64,000 nt of DNA from Pseudomonas canadensis (GCF_000503215.1 NZ_KI628539.1:434001-498000); one strand, 5' to 3'. Positions 1 to 8,798 are shown, counted from the first letter of the stretch. The notes: generated by a model from the letters alone, not told the origin. Made by a program: numbers and translations.

Positions 1-1260
1 ATCGCGTTTTTCGCCTGGGTATTTGCGGTGTATGACTTCATCCTCTTCGGCACTTTGCTGCCGGAGATCGGCCGGCATTTTGGTTGGGGTGAAGTGGAGC
101 AAGCTGAAATCGCGACGTGGGTGGCGGTGGGCACGGCAGTGGTGGCGTTTGCCATTGGCCCTGTGGTGGACAAATTGGGGCGCCGCACCGGCATCATCTT
201 CACGGTGGCAGGTTCCGCGCTGTGCTCGGCGCTGACTGCGATTGGCGGCGCGTGGGGCAAGTCGCCGCTGATCCTGATCCGTTCATTGGGTGGTTTGGGT
301 TATGCCGAAGAAACCGTCAACGCCACTTACTTGAGTGAGTTGTATGGCGCTTCGCAAGATCCGCGCCTGACCAAACGCCGTGGTTTTATCTACAGCCTGG
401 TGCAAGGCGGCTGGCCGGTAGGTGCTTTGATTGCCGCCGGTTTGACCGCGCTGTTGCTGCCGATCATTGGCTGGCAGGGCTGCTTCATCTTCGCCGCGAT
501 CCCGGCCATCGTCATCGCGATCATGGCGCGCAAGCTCAAGGAGAGCCCGCAGTTCCAGATCCACCAGCGCATCAGCCAATTGCGTAAAAGCGGTGCAGTG
601 ACAGAAGCGCAAAACGTCGCCATGACCTACGGCGTGGACTACGACGAACACAGCAAGGCCGGCCTAAAAGCTGCGTTCCGTGGCCCGGCGCGGCGCGCCA
701 CATTAGTGATCGGCGCGGCACTGCTGCTCAACTGGGCGGCGATCCAGGTGTTCAGCGTGCTCGGTACCTCGGTGATCATCAGCGTGCACCACATTTCGTT
801 CGAGAACTCGCTGATCATCCTCGTGTTGTCGAACCTGGTGGGCTATTGCGGTTACCTCAGCCACGGCTGGATGGGCGACAAGATCGGCCGTCGCAACGTG
901 ATCGGCCTGGGTTGGATGCTTGGCGGCCTGTCGTTCGCCGGGATGCTGTTTGGCCCGAGCAATATGCCGATGGTGGTCGGGCTATACAGCCTGGGCTTGT
1001 TCTTCCTGATCGGGCCGTACTCGGCGGCGTTGTTCTTTATCAGTGAGAGTTTCCCCACCAGCATCCGCGCCACCGGTGGCGCAATCATCCACGCCATGGG
1101 CCCGATCGGCGCGGTGGTCGCAGGTTTTGGCGCGACCCAGGTGTTGTCCGCCGGCAGCGACTGGCAGACCGCCGCGCTGTGGTTCGGCGCGCTGCCGTGC
1201 TTCCTGTCCGGCGCGTTGATGTTTGCCGCACGCCATGTGCGTCCGGAAACCGTTCAGTAA
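1..1260 (+). CDS. MFS transporter, 5' end outside window
   Basis: The frame is open from base 1, so the start lies upstream; 419 codons are visible. Seen: alternating hydrophobic segments consistent with a 12-helix carrier, and the MFS loop signature in both halves (DKLGRR near base 168 and DKIGRR near base 880), the mark of the internal duplication of this superfamily. The central cytoplasmic loop (about bases 520-690) is long and charged. It is probably a proton-coupled inner-membrane carrier of the sugar/aromatic acid type; the substrate cannot be read. The next gene, a dehydrogenase, starts 10 bases after the stop, so import and oxidation of the same compound is the natural inference. Confidence 0.9.
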   Translation: MAFFAWVFAVYDFILFGTLLPEIGRHFGWGEVEQAEIATWVAVGTAVVAFAIGPVVDKLGRRTGIIFTVAGSALCSALTAIGGAWGKSPLILIRSLGGLGYAEETVNATYLSELYGASQDPRLTKRRGFIYSLVQGGWPVGALIAAGLTALLLPIIGWQGCFIFAAIPAIVIAIMARKLKESPQFQIHQRISQLRKSGAVTEAQNVAMTYGVDYDEHSKAGLKAAFRGPARRATLVIGAALLLNWAAIQVFSVLGTSVIISVHHISFENSLIILVLSNLVGYCGYLSHGWMGDKIGRRNVIGLGWMLGGLSFAGMLFGPSNMPMVVGLYSLGLFFLIGPYSAALFFISESFPTSIRATGGAIIHAMGPIGAVVAGFGATQVLSAGSDWQTAALWFGALPCFLSGALMFAARHVRPETVQ

Positions 1261-1270
1261 GGAGTGTTTG

Positions 1271-2032
1271 ATGAGCCGTAAAGTTGCCTTGATTACCGGT
1301 GCTGCCAGCGGCATCGGCCAAGCCCTCGCCGTGGCCTATGCCCGTAATGGCGTGGCGGTGGTGGGCGGGTATTACCCGGCCGATCCCCATGACCCGCAGA
1401 CCACCGTCAGCCGGGTGGAAGAGGCGGGTGGCGAGTGCCGGATGTTGCCATTGGACGTGGGTGACACCGCTTCGGTGGACGCGCTGGCGGCGCAAGCTAT
1501 CCAGCATTTCGGCCGACTCGATTATGCCGTGGCCAACGCCGGCCTGCTGCGCCGCGCACCGTTGCTGGAGATGACCGACGCGCTGTGGGACGAGATGCTT
1601 AATGTCGACCTCACGGGGGTCATGCGCACCTTCCGCGCGGCGACCCGGCATATGCATGCTGGCGGCGCCCTGGTGGCGATTTCGTCGATTGCCGGCGGCG
1701 TGTATGGCTGGCAGGAGCACAGCCATTACGCGGCGGCCAAGGCCGGCGTGCCGGGGTTGTGCCGTTCGCTGGCGGTGGAGTTGGCGGCCAAGGGCATTCG
1801 TTGCAATGCAGTGATCCCTGGGTTGATCGAGACGCCGCAGTCGCTGGATGCGAAGAACTCGTTGGGGCCGGAAGGCTTGGCGAAAGCGGCGCGGGCTATC
1901 CCCTTGGGCCGGGTAGGGCGGGCGGATGAAGTGGCGTCGCTGGTGCAGTTCCTGACCAGTGAGGCATCGAGCTATTTGACTGGACAAAGCATCGTCATCG
2001 ACGGCGGCCTGACCGTACGCTGGCCGGACTGA
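1271..2032 (+). CDS. Short-chain dehydrogenase/reductase (SDR), first of pair
   Basis: 253 residues, the normal length of classical SDRs. Seen: NAD(P)-binding TGAASGIG at residues 8-15, NAG near residue 84, catalytic Ser then Y-A-A-A-K near residue 152, and a C-terminal IDGG typical of FabG-like enzymes. The ATG at 1271 follows AAGGAG, which overlaps the stop of the carrier gene, so this start is better than the longer frame opening at 1223. It is a cytoplasmic NAD(P)-dependent oxidoreductase; substrate unknown. It is followed after 40 bases by a second SDR, which suggests two successive oxidation or epimerisation steps on a compound brought in by the MFS carrier. Confidence 0.92.
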   Translation: MSRKVALITGAASGIGQALAVAYARNGVAVVGGYYPADPHDPQTTVSRVEEAGGECRMLPLDVGDTASVDALAAQAIQHFGRLDYAVANAGLLRRAPLLEMTDALWDEMLNVDLTGVMRTFRAATRHMHAGGALVAISSIAGGVYGWQEHSHYAAAKAGVPGLCRSLAVELAAKGIRCNAVIPGLIETPQSLDAKNSLGPEGLAKAARAIPLGRVGRADEVASLVQFLTSEASSYLTGQSIVIDGGLTVRWPD

Positions 2033-2072
2033 CAGCATCACACAGGGGTTATGTGTTCACAGGAGTATTTGT

Positions 2073-2822
2073 ATGTCTCAACTCGTTAATCGCCGCGCCG
2101 TGATCACCGGCGCCGGCAGCGGCATCGGTGCCGCCATCGCCCGCGCCTACGCCGCTGAAGGCGCGCGCCTGGTGCTGGCCGACCGTAACGCCGCCAGCCT
2201 CGCGGAAACAGCGATCACCTGCCGCAACCTCGGTGCCGAGGTGTTCGAATGCTTGGCCGATGTGGGAACTGTTGATGGTGCCCAGGCGAGCGTCGACCGT
2301 TGCGTCGAACACTTCGGCGGCATCGATATCTTGGTCAACAATGCAGGCATGCTCACCCAGGCGCGCTGTGTCGACCTGTCCATCGAGATGTGGAACGACA
2401 TGCTGCGTGTCGACCTCACCAGTGTGTTTGTCGCCAGCCAGCGCGCCTTGCCGCACATGCTCGCGCAACGTTGGGGGCGGATCATCAACGTCGCCTCGCA
2501 ACTGGGCATCAAGGGCGGCGCCGAGCTGACCCATTACGCCGCCGCCAAGGCCGGGGTGATCGGTTTCACCAAGTCCCTGGCCCTGGAAGTGGCCAAGGAC
2601 AATGTGCTGGTCAACGCCATCGCGCCAGGTCCGATCGAGACGCCGTTGGTGGGCGGTATCAGCGACGACTGGAAACGCGCCAAGGCCAAGGAATTGCCTC
2701 TGGGGCGCTTCGGTCTGGCGGATGAAGTTGCACCAACGGCGGTGCTGCTGGCCAGCGAGCCCGGTGGCAACCTGTTCGTCGGCCAGACACTGGGCCCGAA
2801 CTCTGGCGACGTTATGCCATGA
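2073..2822 (+). CDS. Short-chain dehydrogenase/reductase (SDR), second of pair
   Basis: 249 residues. Seen: GAGSGIG near residues 13-19, NNAG near residue 90, Ser-x12-Tyr-x3-Lys active site (HYAAAK near residue 153) and a proline-glycine pair (APGPIETP) after it, all classical SDR features. The start follows AGGAG at about 2059. It is only distantly similar to the preceding SDR, so this is not a recent tandem duplication. The C-terminal end (GPNSGDVMP) departs from the usual IDGG ending, suggesting a different substrate pocket. Cytoplasmic oxidoreductase of the same operon; substrate not identifiable. Confidence 0.92.
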   Translation: MSQLVNRRAVITGAGSGIGAAIARAYAAEGARLVLADRNAASLAETAITCRNLGAEVFECLADVGTVDGAQASVDRCVEHFGGIDILVNNAGMLTQARCVDLSIEMWNDMLRVDLTSVFVASQRALPHMLAQRWGRIINVASQLGIKGGAELTHYAAAKAGVIGFTKSLALEVAKDNVLVNAIAPGPIETPLVGGISDDWKRAKAKELPLGRFGLADEVAPTAVLLASEPGGNLFVGQTLGPNSGDVMP

Positions 2823-2835
2823 GTGGGGTATAGCC

Positions 2836-3129
2836 ATGTGCGGACTCTGCGGATTGCTCGGCGAAGACCTGCACTGGAGCGACCCTTTGGGCGACGAACT
2901 GCCCCGACGCCGCGAACGCCTGCGCCGAATCGCCGCTATCAATCAGGTGCTGGCAGTGTTCCGGCTTAAGGTCGAAGACTTCCAGGGCGCGTCGTATCTG
3001 CTGTTGGGCGCCACCGGTAAGCAGGCACTGGCCAGCGGCCTGGATCAACTCTGGCAGGCGGCCGAGACCATGCTCGGCCGTCCGCTTGACCCCCTCGACC
3101 CCCACTTGCTGGATCACCTGGACTTGTAG
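2836..3129 (+). CDS. Small hypothetical protein with MCGLCG N-terminus
   Basis: 97 residues starting at the ATG at 2836, 13 bases after the upstream stop. Seen: Cys2 and Cys5 in MCGLCGLLGED, then a basic Arg-rich stretch (about residues 23-32) and a helical C-terminal half. The first residues resemble class II glutamine amidotransferases, whose catalytic Cys follows Met, but the protein is far too short for that fold. It lies between the SDR and the CobW GTPase, and two closely placed cysteines could bind a metal delivered by a CobW chaperone; this is inference only. Its stop codon lies inside the left arm of a REP palindrome. Confidence 0.75.
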   Translation: MCGLCGLLGEDLHWSDPLGDELPRRRERLRRIAAINQVLAVFRLKVEDFQGASYLLLGATGKQALASGLDQLWQAAETMLGRPLDPLDPHLLDHLDL

Positions 3130-3192
3130 GAGCCCGGCTTGCCGGCGATGGCATTCTGAAGGACGCCATCGCCGGCAAGTCGGGCTCCTACA
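3125..3192. repeat. REP-type palindrome, inverted pair
   Basis: Two nearly perfect 28-base arms (3125-3152 and 3165-3192) separated by 12 bases form a long hairpin with the AGGAGCC-GGCTTGCCGGCGATGG core that recurs at 5690-5806, 8714-8739 and 11564-11623. It overlaps the stop codon of the small upstream gene and sits 24 bases before the CobW gene. Such elements in Pseudomonas can stabilise upstream mRNA or attenuate read-through; here it may set the ratio between the two halves of the operon. Confidence 0.9.
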
Positions 3193-3216
3193 GGGGCATC
3201 ATTGAGGTAGTAAACA

Positions 3217-4191
3217 ATGAGCATGGCTCTGAATGTGATCACCGGCTTCCTTGGCAGCGGCAAGACCACCTTGCTCAAGCGCCTGCTGCAGGGTGAAAGC
3301 CTGGGCGACACCGCGCTGCTGATCAACGAATTCGGTGATGTCGGCATCGACCATCTGCTGGTGGAAGAGGTAGCACCGGACACCGTGCTGCTGCCCAGCG
3401 GATGCGTGTGCTGTTCGATTCGCGGCGAGTTGAAAGACGCGCTGCTCGGCCTGTTGCAGCGCCGCGAGCGCGGTGAAGTCCCGGCGTTCAAGCGCGTCAT
3501 TCTGGAGACCACCGGCCTGGCCGACCCGGCGCCTATCCTTGCCACCCTGAACAACGACGTGCAATTGCGCGGGCGCTTCCATATCGGCCTGGTGATCACC
3601 CTGGTCGACGCCAGCCACGCCACTCTGCAAGAACGCCTGCACCCGGAATGGCTGGCCCAGGTGGCCGCAGCGGATCGCTTGCTGCTGAGCAAGACCGACC
3701 TGGCTGGCGATTGCACGGCGTTACGCGCTCACTTGCACGCGCTGAATGCCGGTACGCCGATCCTCGATACCCATGACATCCACAGCGGCGATCAACTGCT
3801 GCTCGGCGAAGGCTTGCGCAGCGCCGAACCTGCCGTGGAAGTCAGTCGCTGGCAACTGCATCGCACCGCCGCCACCACCCACGGCGCGGCCCAAGTGTGC
3901 AGCCTGACTTTCGACCAGCCCCTGGACTGGGTGGGTTTCGGGGTGTGGTTGTCGATGCTGTTAAGATGCCACGGCGAACGAATCCTCCGTGTCAAAGGGC
4001 TGCTCAACGTGAACGCCAGTAACGCTCCCATCGTCATTCATGGTGTGCAGCATTGCCTGCATGCGCCGGTGCACCTGCCTGCGTGGCCGGGCAGCGACCG
4101 GCAATCGCGCCTGGTGTTTATCCTGCGCGGGCTTGACCCTGCGCTGTTAAGGCGCTCGTTTGAAGTGTTCTCGCGGCGGTTCGCGGCATGA
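3217..4191 (+). CDS. CobW/COG0523-family GTP-binding protein
   Basis: 324 residues. Seen: Walker A GFLGSGKTT at about residues 9-17, the diagnostic metal-binding GCVCCSIR (CxCC) at about residues 66-73, an ETTGLADP switch region, SKTD as the G4 element, and a C-terminal CobW_C-like domain with W and H residues. COG0523 GTPases move metal ions (zinc, cobalt, iron) into client enzymes or act in metal stress. No Zur-type palindrome is visible just upstream, so a client-specific metallochaperone role for the operon's enzymes is more likely than zinc starvation; this is inference. The stop overlaps the next start (ATGA at 4188-4191), indicating translational coupling. Confidence 0.92.
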   Translation: MSMALNVITGFLGSGKTTLLKRLLQGESLGDTALLINEFGDVGIDHLLVEEVAPDTVLLPSGCVCCSIRGELKDALLGLLQRRERGEVPAFKRVILETTGLADPAPILATLNNDVQLRGRFHIGLVITLVDASHATLQERLHPEWLAQVAAADRLLLSKTDLAGDCTALRAHLHALNAGTPILDTHDIHSGDQLLLGEGLRSAEPAVEVSRWQLHRTAATTHGAAQVCSLTFDQPLDWVGFGVWLSMLLRCHGERILRVKGLLNVNASNAPIVIHGVQHCLHAPVHLPAWPGSDRQSRLVFILRGLDPALLRRSFEVFSRRFAA

Positions 4192-5363
4192 TTACTCTGC
4201 GCGTCCTCGGCACCTCCGTCACCTTGCTTGAATGCCTGCGCGTACGCGCCGAGCAGGAACTGGGTATTCGCCTGGTCTACCAGGTGCACGATGTCGAGCA
4301 GGCCCAGCGCATTGCGGTGATGCAACCCGACAGCTACGACCTGTACGACCAATGGTTCCACAACGTCGACTTCGTGTGGCCGGCCCGGGCGATCCAGCCC
4401 ATCGACACCCGGCGTATTGCGCTGTGGCACGAGATCAATGACCTGCCCAAGCGTGGGCGCCTGTCGCCCGATGACCGCCTGGGCAGCGGCAGTGTGCCCA
4501 GCGAACGCTTGTTCGTGCAGCACGATGGGAGCCTTGGCAGCACGGTCACCGATCGCATCAGCATGTTGCCCCTGACCCACAACGCCGACAGTTTCGCCTA
4601 TCGGCCCGAACGGTTGCCCGAAGGTTTTTGCCACGGTAACGAAAGCTGGGGCTGGCTATTGGACCCCGCCTGGCGTGCGCGCACGGCTTTGCAGAGTGAC
4701 GCGGCGATTGGTGCGTTGGATGCTGCATTGGCGGTGCAGGGCGCAGGGCTGGCCAGTTTCAGGGACATCGGCAATATGAGCATCGAAGAGATCGACGTGC
4801 TGGCTGACATTCTGGTGCGCAAGCAGAAGGAGGGGCACTTTGCGGCGTTCTGGTCTGATGATGAAGAGGCGGCGCAATTGATGCTCAGCCCTAGCATCGA
4901 TATCCAGAGCCTGTGGTCGCCGACCTTGATGCGCCTGCATCGCGCCGGGGTGAAATACCGCCTGGCGGTGCCGCGTGAAGGGTATCGCGCGTGGTTTGGG
5001 GGGTTGTCGTTATCGCGGCATGCCAAGGGGCCGGTGCTGGATGCGGCGTATGCGTATTTGAATTGGTGGTTGTCGGGGTGGCCCGGGGCGGTGATGGCGC
5101 GCCAGGGGTATTACATTGGCAATCCGGCGCGTAGTCGGGATCACTTGAGCAGTGCGGAGTGGGATTACTGGTATGCCGGCAAGCCTGCTCGGGAGGAGTT
5201 GCTGGGGAGTGATGGGTTGCCTTTGATTGATGTGGGTGAGGTGCGGGATGGGGGGTCTTATGAGGCGCGTATGGGGCATATTGCGGTGTGGAATTCGGTG
5301 ATGGATGAGCATAATTATTTGGTGCGCAGGTGGGGGGATTTTATGCGGGCTCGGTGTGTTTGA
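4188..5363 (+). CDS. PotD-like solute-binding protein lacking a signal peptide
   Basis: 391 residues, coupled by ATGA overlap to the CobW gene. The sequence follows the plan of extracellular solute-binding proteins of the spermidine/putrescine class: an early YDLYDQWF-type segment, a central domain crossing, and a late YGxxR/AYLNWWL region. Unusually it begins directly with the first beta strand (MITLRVLG) and has no signal peptide or lipobox, and no permease or ATPase genes adjoin. It may be a cytoplasmic ligand binder or enzyme accessory rather than a transporter part. An upstream start is unlikely because the frame would run through the CobW gene. Family assignment is moderate. Confidence 0.8.
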   Translation: MITLRVLGTSVTLLECLRVRAEQELGIRLVYQVHDVEQAQRIAVMQPDSYDLYDQWFHNVDFVWPARAIQPIDTRRIALWHEINDLPKRGRLSPDDRLGSGSVPSERLFVQHDGSLGSTVTDRISMLPLTHNADSFAYRPERLPEGFCHGNESWGWLLDPAWRARTALQSDAAIGALDAALAVQGAGLASFRDIGNMSIEEIDVLADILVRKQKEGHFAAFWSDDEEAAQLMLSPSIDIQSLWSPTLMRLHRAGVKYRLAVPREGYRAWFGGLSLSRHAKGPVLDAAYAYLNWWLSGWPGAVMARQGYYIGNPARSRDHLSSAEWDYWYAGKPAREELLGSDGLPLIDVGEVRDGGSYEARMGHIAVWNSVMDEHNYLVRRWGDFMRARCV

Positions 5364-5379
5364 TTGATTTCTTGATTGA

Positions 5380-6143
5380 GTACATATCCGTTGCTGCGGT
5401 CACGGCTGGTATTGGTTCCGCTCTTACAGCGGGTCACTTTTTGAAAAGCGCAAAAAGTAACCAAAAACGCTTCGCCCCAACACTCGGCACCTCGCCTAGG
5501 CTCGGTGTGCCCTCACTCCGGCTTGAATCCGTGGGCCGCCGCGATGGGCCATCCTTGGCCCAGCGCGGCTAACCCGGCGTCCTGCCGGGTTACCCACGGA
5601 TTCAAGCCTGCGTTCGGCCAGCGTGTTTGACGGGGCGCCTCAGATCAAGATCAAGAGCGACTCGCTTCGCATCGTAGATACGCGGTCCCGTGTAGGAGCC
5701 GGGGGGACGCCTAGTTCTTGCCGGCGAAAAACGTGAGACCGTCGCGTTTGTCTGGTTCCCCCGCGTCATCGTTGAAGACCATCGCCGGCAAGCCGGCTCC
5801 TACAGGACCGCCTTTGCCTTTGCTTCACACCACTCAAGCCGGCTGTCAGGCCGCTGTGCTTTTGCTTTTGATCTTGATCTTAGGCGCCCCGTCAAACACG
5901 CTGGCCGGAATTCGGCAGGGATTTGGGGGGTAAACCGGCAGGGATGCCGGTTTAGCCGCCCCGCGCCATGGATGGCGCGTGGCGGCGGCCCCCCAAATCC
6001 CTGTCGGATTACGGGCACACCGAGCCTAGGCGAGGTGCCGAGTGTTGGGGCAAGAGCCCTTTGCTTACTTTGGGGCTTTTCCAAAGTGAGCCGCCGTAAG
6101 GGCGGAACCCAAAGTGGCCGTTACCCAAATAACGGATATGTAC
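5380..6143. repeat. Inverted pair of a long dispersed repeat
   Basis: The ends are exact inverted copies: GTACATATCCGTT at 5380-5392 and AACGGATATGTAC at 6131-6143. Within each arm the same blocks follow in the same order: CCAACACTCGGCACCTCGCC and the CTAGGCTCGGTGTGCCC that follows it (left about 5477-5512, right about 6013-6051 reversed), a GC-rich central palindrome that differs between arms, then GGCCAGCGTGTTTGACGGGG (left about 5617-5636, right about 5891-5910 reversed) and GATCAAGATCAA. The central part of the left arm has a TTGAATCCGTGGG stem, the right arm a CCAAATCCCTG stem. It encodes no transposase; a non-autonomous repeat family is the likely nature. I recall closely similar intergenic repeats from P. 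fluorescens genomes but cannot name the family with certainty. Confidence 0.85.
5690..5806. repeat. REP-type pair interrupted by extra bases
   Basis: A GTAGGAGCCGG half at 5692-5702 is followed, after an odd insertion of about 14 bases, by CTTGCCGGCGA; the opposite arm TCGCCGGCAAGCCGGCTCCT ends near 5803. It fills the loop between the two long inverted repeat arms. The left half-site is degenerate while the right is intact. Confidence 0.75.
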
Positions 6144-6366
6144 CCAACTCAACCCCCCCCCCAGCCAACCCATTGTCGCCAAAAAACCGCCACGAAATTC
6201 CCCGGTTTTATTGGGTGCACTTAACCAAAGTCCCAGCTAATCTCCTAGCACCCAATATTCAATCAAAATGGATATTTTTTTGACGCCAGGTCAGCAGTCG
6301 CAGGGAATGCACATGACAAAGGGACGTAGTGGCAGAGAGAGGCGAACGCTGCCAGAGGGCACTGCA

Positions 6367-8703
6367 ATGAGGTGGCGCCACACGTTCCAAACCCGTATCG
6401 CCGGGGTGCTGGCGCTGTTACTGCTGGTAGTGGTCGGCGCCACCTATTTCGCCGTCAAGACCGCCACCACCCGCGCCGTGGAAAACCAGGCGCAAGTCCA
6501 ACTGCAAACCGGCAGCCAAGTGTTCGAGCGCTTGATCGACCTGCGCGGGCGTCGCCTGCAGTACGGCCTCGACTGGCTGACCGTCGACCTCCCGTTCAAA
6601 CAAGCCGTGGCCGAATCCAAGACGGTGCCGATTCTCGCCGCGTTACGTCGCCACGGCACGGGCATCCGTTCCAGCGAAGTGTTTGTGCTGGGCCTGGATG
6701 GCAAGGTCATGGTCAGCACCTTGCCGATCCTCACGCGCGGCCAGCTTTTTCCCTATGACGACGCCCTGCGCCATGCCCGGCGTTCGGGCTTGCAGATGCT
6801 GATCGTGGCCCTGGATGGGCGGCCGTATCTGCTGGTACAGGATGAAGTGATCGACGAGTTGCCCATCGCGCGCATCGTCATGGGCTTTCCCATGGACAAG
6901 CTGTTCGCCAATGAACTGCGATCCATGAGCAATCTGGAGGTGTCGTTCCTCAGCGTGCAAAACGGCACGCCCGGCCAGTTGTACAGCACTCAACCGGATG
7001 CTTATCAGGCTGCCACCCTCAGCCTGCTGCGCGAAGGATATGTCGACCCCGAGCCGAAAATCCATTTGTTCTATGGCCAGCGTGTGCTCAGCCAGGTGTT
7101 GCCGCTGGCCAATACCGGCGATGGCGATGAAGTGCGGGTGCTGCTGCAAAGCCCACTCGACCATGCCCTGGAATCCTTTGCGCCGCTGGACCGGCAGTTC
7201 CTCGGGATTGCCCTGGCGGTGCTGCTGGTGTCGTTGGCCGGTGCGCTGTTTCTGGCGCGACGAGTATCGCGCCCGCTCAATGCCCTGGTGCAGGCGGCCG
7301 AGCGTATCGGTGCCGGTGATTACCGCACGCCGGTGCGGGTGCGCAGCCATGATGAATTCGGCTTGCTGGCCCGCGCCTTCAATGCCATGCAAAGCGGCAT
7401 CGCCGTGCGCGAGCGGCAGTTGGCGCATAACGCCCTGCATGACCCATTGACCGGCCTGCCCAATCGCGCCCTGGTCATGGAGCGGCTGGGCAGTGCGATC
7501 AGTGCGCGGCGGCCGGTGGTGTTGTTGTACGTCGGCATCGAAAATTACCGCGTGATCAACGAAGGCTTCGGCCCCGAGGGCGTCGAAGAGATGCTGCGCG
7601 AAGCCAGCCGTTGCCTGTCCATGAGCCTGTTGGCCAGTGATACGGCGGCGCGCATCGCCGGCAGTGAGTTTTTGCTGTTGCTGGAAAACACCGAGGTCGA
7701 CCGCGCCGTGGCCCGCGCCGACCGCCTCTACGCGTTGCTCACCGAACCCCAACGCATTGGCAACGACGAGTTGCGCCACGAAGTGAGCATCGGCATCGCT
7801 GCCTACCCGGCCGACGGCCAGCAAGTGGAAGAGTTGATCAGCCGCGCCGCCATCGCTCGGCATGACGCGGCCAGCCTGCCGGGGCATTTGCAGATCTACC
7901 AGCAGGACCGCGACCTGGCCCACCAACGCCAGATCACCCTGATCCGCGACCTGCGCCGTGCTGCCATCGAGGGTGAGTTGTTCCTGTGCTACCAGCCCAA
8001 ACTCGACCTCAAGCACGGCCATGTACGCCAGGCCGAAGCCTTGTTGCGCTGGCAACATCCGACCTTGGGCCAGGTGTCTCCGGCAGAGTTCATCCCCTTG
8101 GCCGAGCGCACCGGCAGCATGGGCAGCCTGACCCTGTGGGTGATCGAAGAAGCCATCCGCCAGATCGCCGAGTGGGCGCGGCGCGGCATGTTGATCCAGC
8201 TGTCGGTAAATATCTCGGTGGATGATTTGGCTGATGATGACCTGGCGATTCGCGTGACTGCGCTGTTGATGCAATATCAGGTTGAGTCCGAGCAATTGAT
8301 TTTCGAGATCACCGAAAGCGCGATCATGCACAACCCGCAACAGGCTCTCAGTGTGTTGGAGCAGTTGCGCGACTGCGGTATCAGTTTGTCGGTGGATGAC
8401 TTCGGGACTGGCTATTCATCCCTGGCACAATTGCAGCGCCTGCCGGTGCAGGAATTGAAGATCGACCAATCCTTCATACGCAACCTCGATAGCACCAGTG
8501 GCGACGGGGTGATCGTGCGCTCCACCATTGAAATGAGCCACAACCTCGGGCTCAAGGTCGTCGCCGAGGGCGTGGAATTCGCCCCTAGCCTCAAGCTGCT
8601 CAAACAGTGGAATTGCGACACCGCCCAGGGCTACCTGATCAGCCGGCCGTTGAACGCGATGGCGTTCGAGATGTGGATGCGCCGCGAGCGATCACCAGTC
8701 TGA
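6367..8703 (+). CDS. Membrane GGDEF-EAL protein, probable c-di-GMP phosphodiesterase
   Basis: 778 residues from the ATG at 6367; in-frame ATGs at 6313 (preceded by AGGGA) and 6268 are alternatives, but the first membrane helix follows best from 6367. Order: N-terminal helix (about 9-30), periplasmic cache-like sensor (about 35-275), second helix (about 278-300), HAMP (about 300-350), GGDEF-type domain, EAL domain. The GGDEF signature is AGSEF (near residue 430), so cyclase activity is very unlikely. The EAL domain is intact: AEALLRW near residue 556, ENSISVDD-like Asn/Asp strand (VNISVDD), DDFGTGYSSL and KIDQSF. It is expected to hydrolyse cyclic-di-GMP in response to a periplasmic signal. 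It stands alone. Confidence 0.9.
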   Translation: MRWRHTFQTRIAGVLALLLLVVVGATYFAVKTATTRAVENQAQVQLQTGSQVFERLIDLRGRRLQYGLDWLTVDLPFKQAVAESKTVPILAALRRHGTGIRSSEVFVLGLDGKVMVSTLPILTRGQLFPYDDALRHARRSGLQMLIVALDGRPYLLVQDEVIDELPIARIVMGFPMDKLFANELRSMSNLEVSFLSVQNGTPGQLYSTQPDAYQAATLSLLREGYVDPEPKIHLFYGQRVLSQVLPLANTGDGDEVRVLLQSPLDHALESFAPLDRQFLGIALAVLLVSLAGALFLARRVSRPLNALVQAAERIGAGDYRTPVRVRSHDEFGLLARAFNAMQSGIAVRERQLAHNALHDPLTGLPNRALVMERLGSAISARRPVVLLYVGIENYRVINEGFGPEGVEEMLREASRCLSMSLLASDTAARIAGSEFLLLLENTEVDRAVARADRLYALLTEPQRIGNDELRHEVSIGIAAYPADGQQVEELISRAAIARHDAASLPGHLQIYQQDRDLAHQRQITLIRDLRRAAIEGELFLCYQPKLDLKHGHVRQAEALLRWQHPTLGQVSPAEFIPLAERTGSMGSLTLWVIEEAIRQIAEWARRGMLIQLSVNISVDDLADDDLAIRVTALLMQYQVESEQLIFEITESAIMHNPQQALSVLEQLRDCGISLSVDDFGTGYSSLAQLQRLPVQELKIDQSFIRNLDSTSGDGVIVRSTIEMSHNLGLKVVAEGVEFAPSLKLLKQWNCDTAQGYLISRPLNAMAFEMWMRRERSPV

Positions 8704-8713
8704 CACCCCCCCG

Positions 8714-8739
8714 TAGAAGCCGGCAAGCCGGCTCCTACG
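8714..8739. repeat. REP-type palindrome (single)
   Basis: A short near-perfect palindrome, GTAGAAGCCGGC-AA-GCCGGCTCCTAC, carrying the same core as the other REP elements of the window. It lies 10 bases after the EAL gene stop and next to the terminator hairpin, so transcripts from the left meet two hairpins in a row. Confidence 0.8.
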
Positions 8740-8744
8740 GTTAT

Positions 8745-8783
8745 AAAAAAGGCGGCTACCTGTGAGGGGAGCCGCCTTTGTTT
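8745..8783. terminator. Bidirectional rho-independent terminator
   Basis: Stem AAGGCGGCT (8749-8757) pairs with AGCCGCCTT (8770-8778) around a 12-base loop. On the minus strand it is followed by six T, giving a good intrinsic terminator for gcd, whose stop is at 8799. On the plus strand it is followed by TTGTTTT and can stop read-through from the EAL gene. Confidence 0.85.
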
Positions 8784-8798
8784 TGCTGCCAGTCAATC

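Larger units (their letters stand above)
5364..6366. other. Gene-free spacer of about 1 kb, mostly repeats
   Basis: Nearly all of it is accounted for by two inverted copies of a dispersed repeat (arms 5380-5655 and 5868-6143) with a REP pair between them. After 6143 there is a run of C (6152-6160) and an AT-richer stretch that leads to the GGDEF/EAL gene. The short open frames here (5330-5572, 5718-5933, 5972-6283) are made of repeat sequence and I do not regard them as genes. Confidence 0.75.

Noticed and set aside
2836..3129. Class II glutamine amidotransferase based on the MCGLCG start
   Set aside because: The protein has only 97 residues and lacks every other motif of the domain.
5364..6366. 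CRISPR array or insertion sequence in the repeat-rich spacer
   Set aside because: Repeats are inverted and not regularly spaced, and no transposase frame is present.
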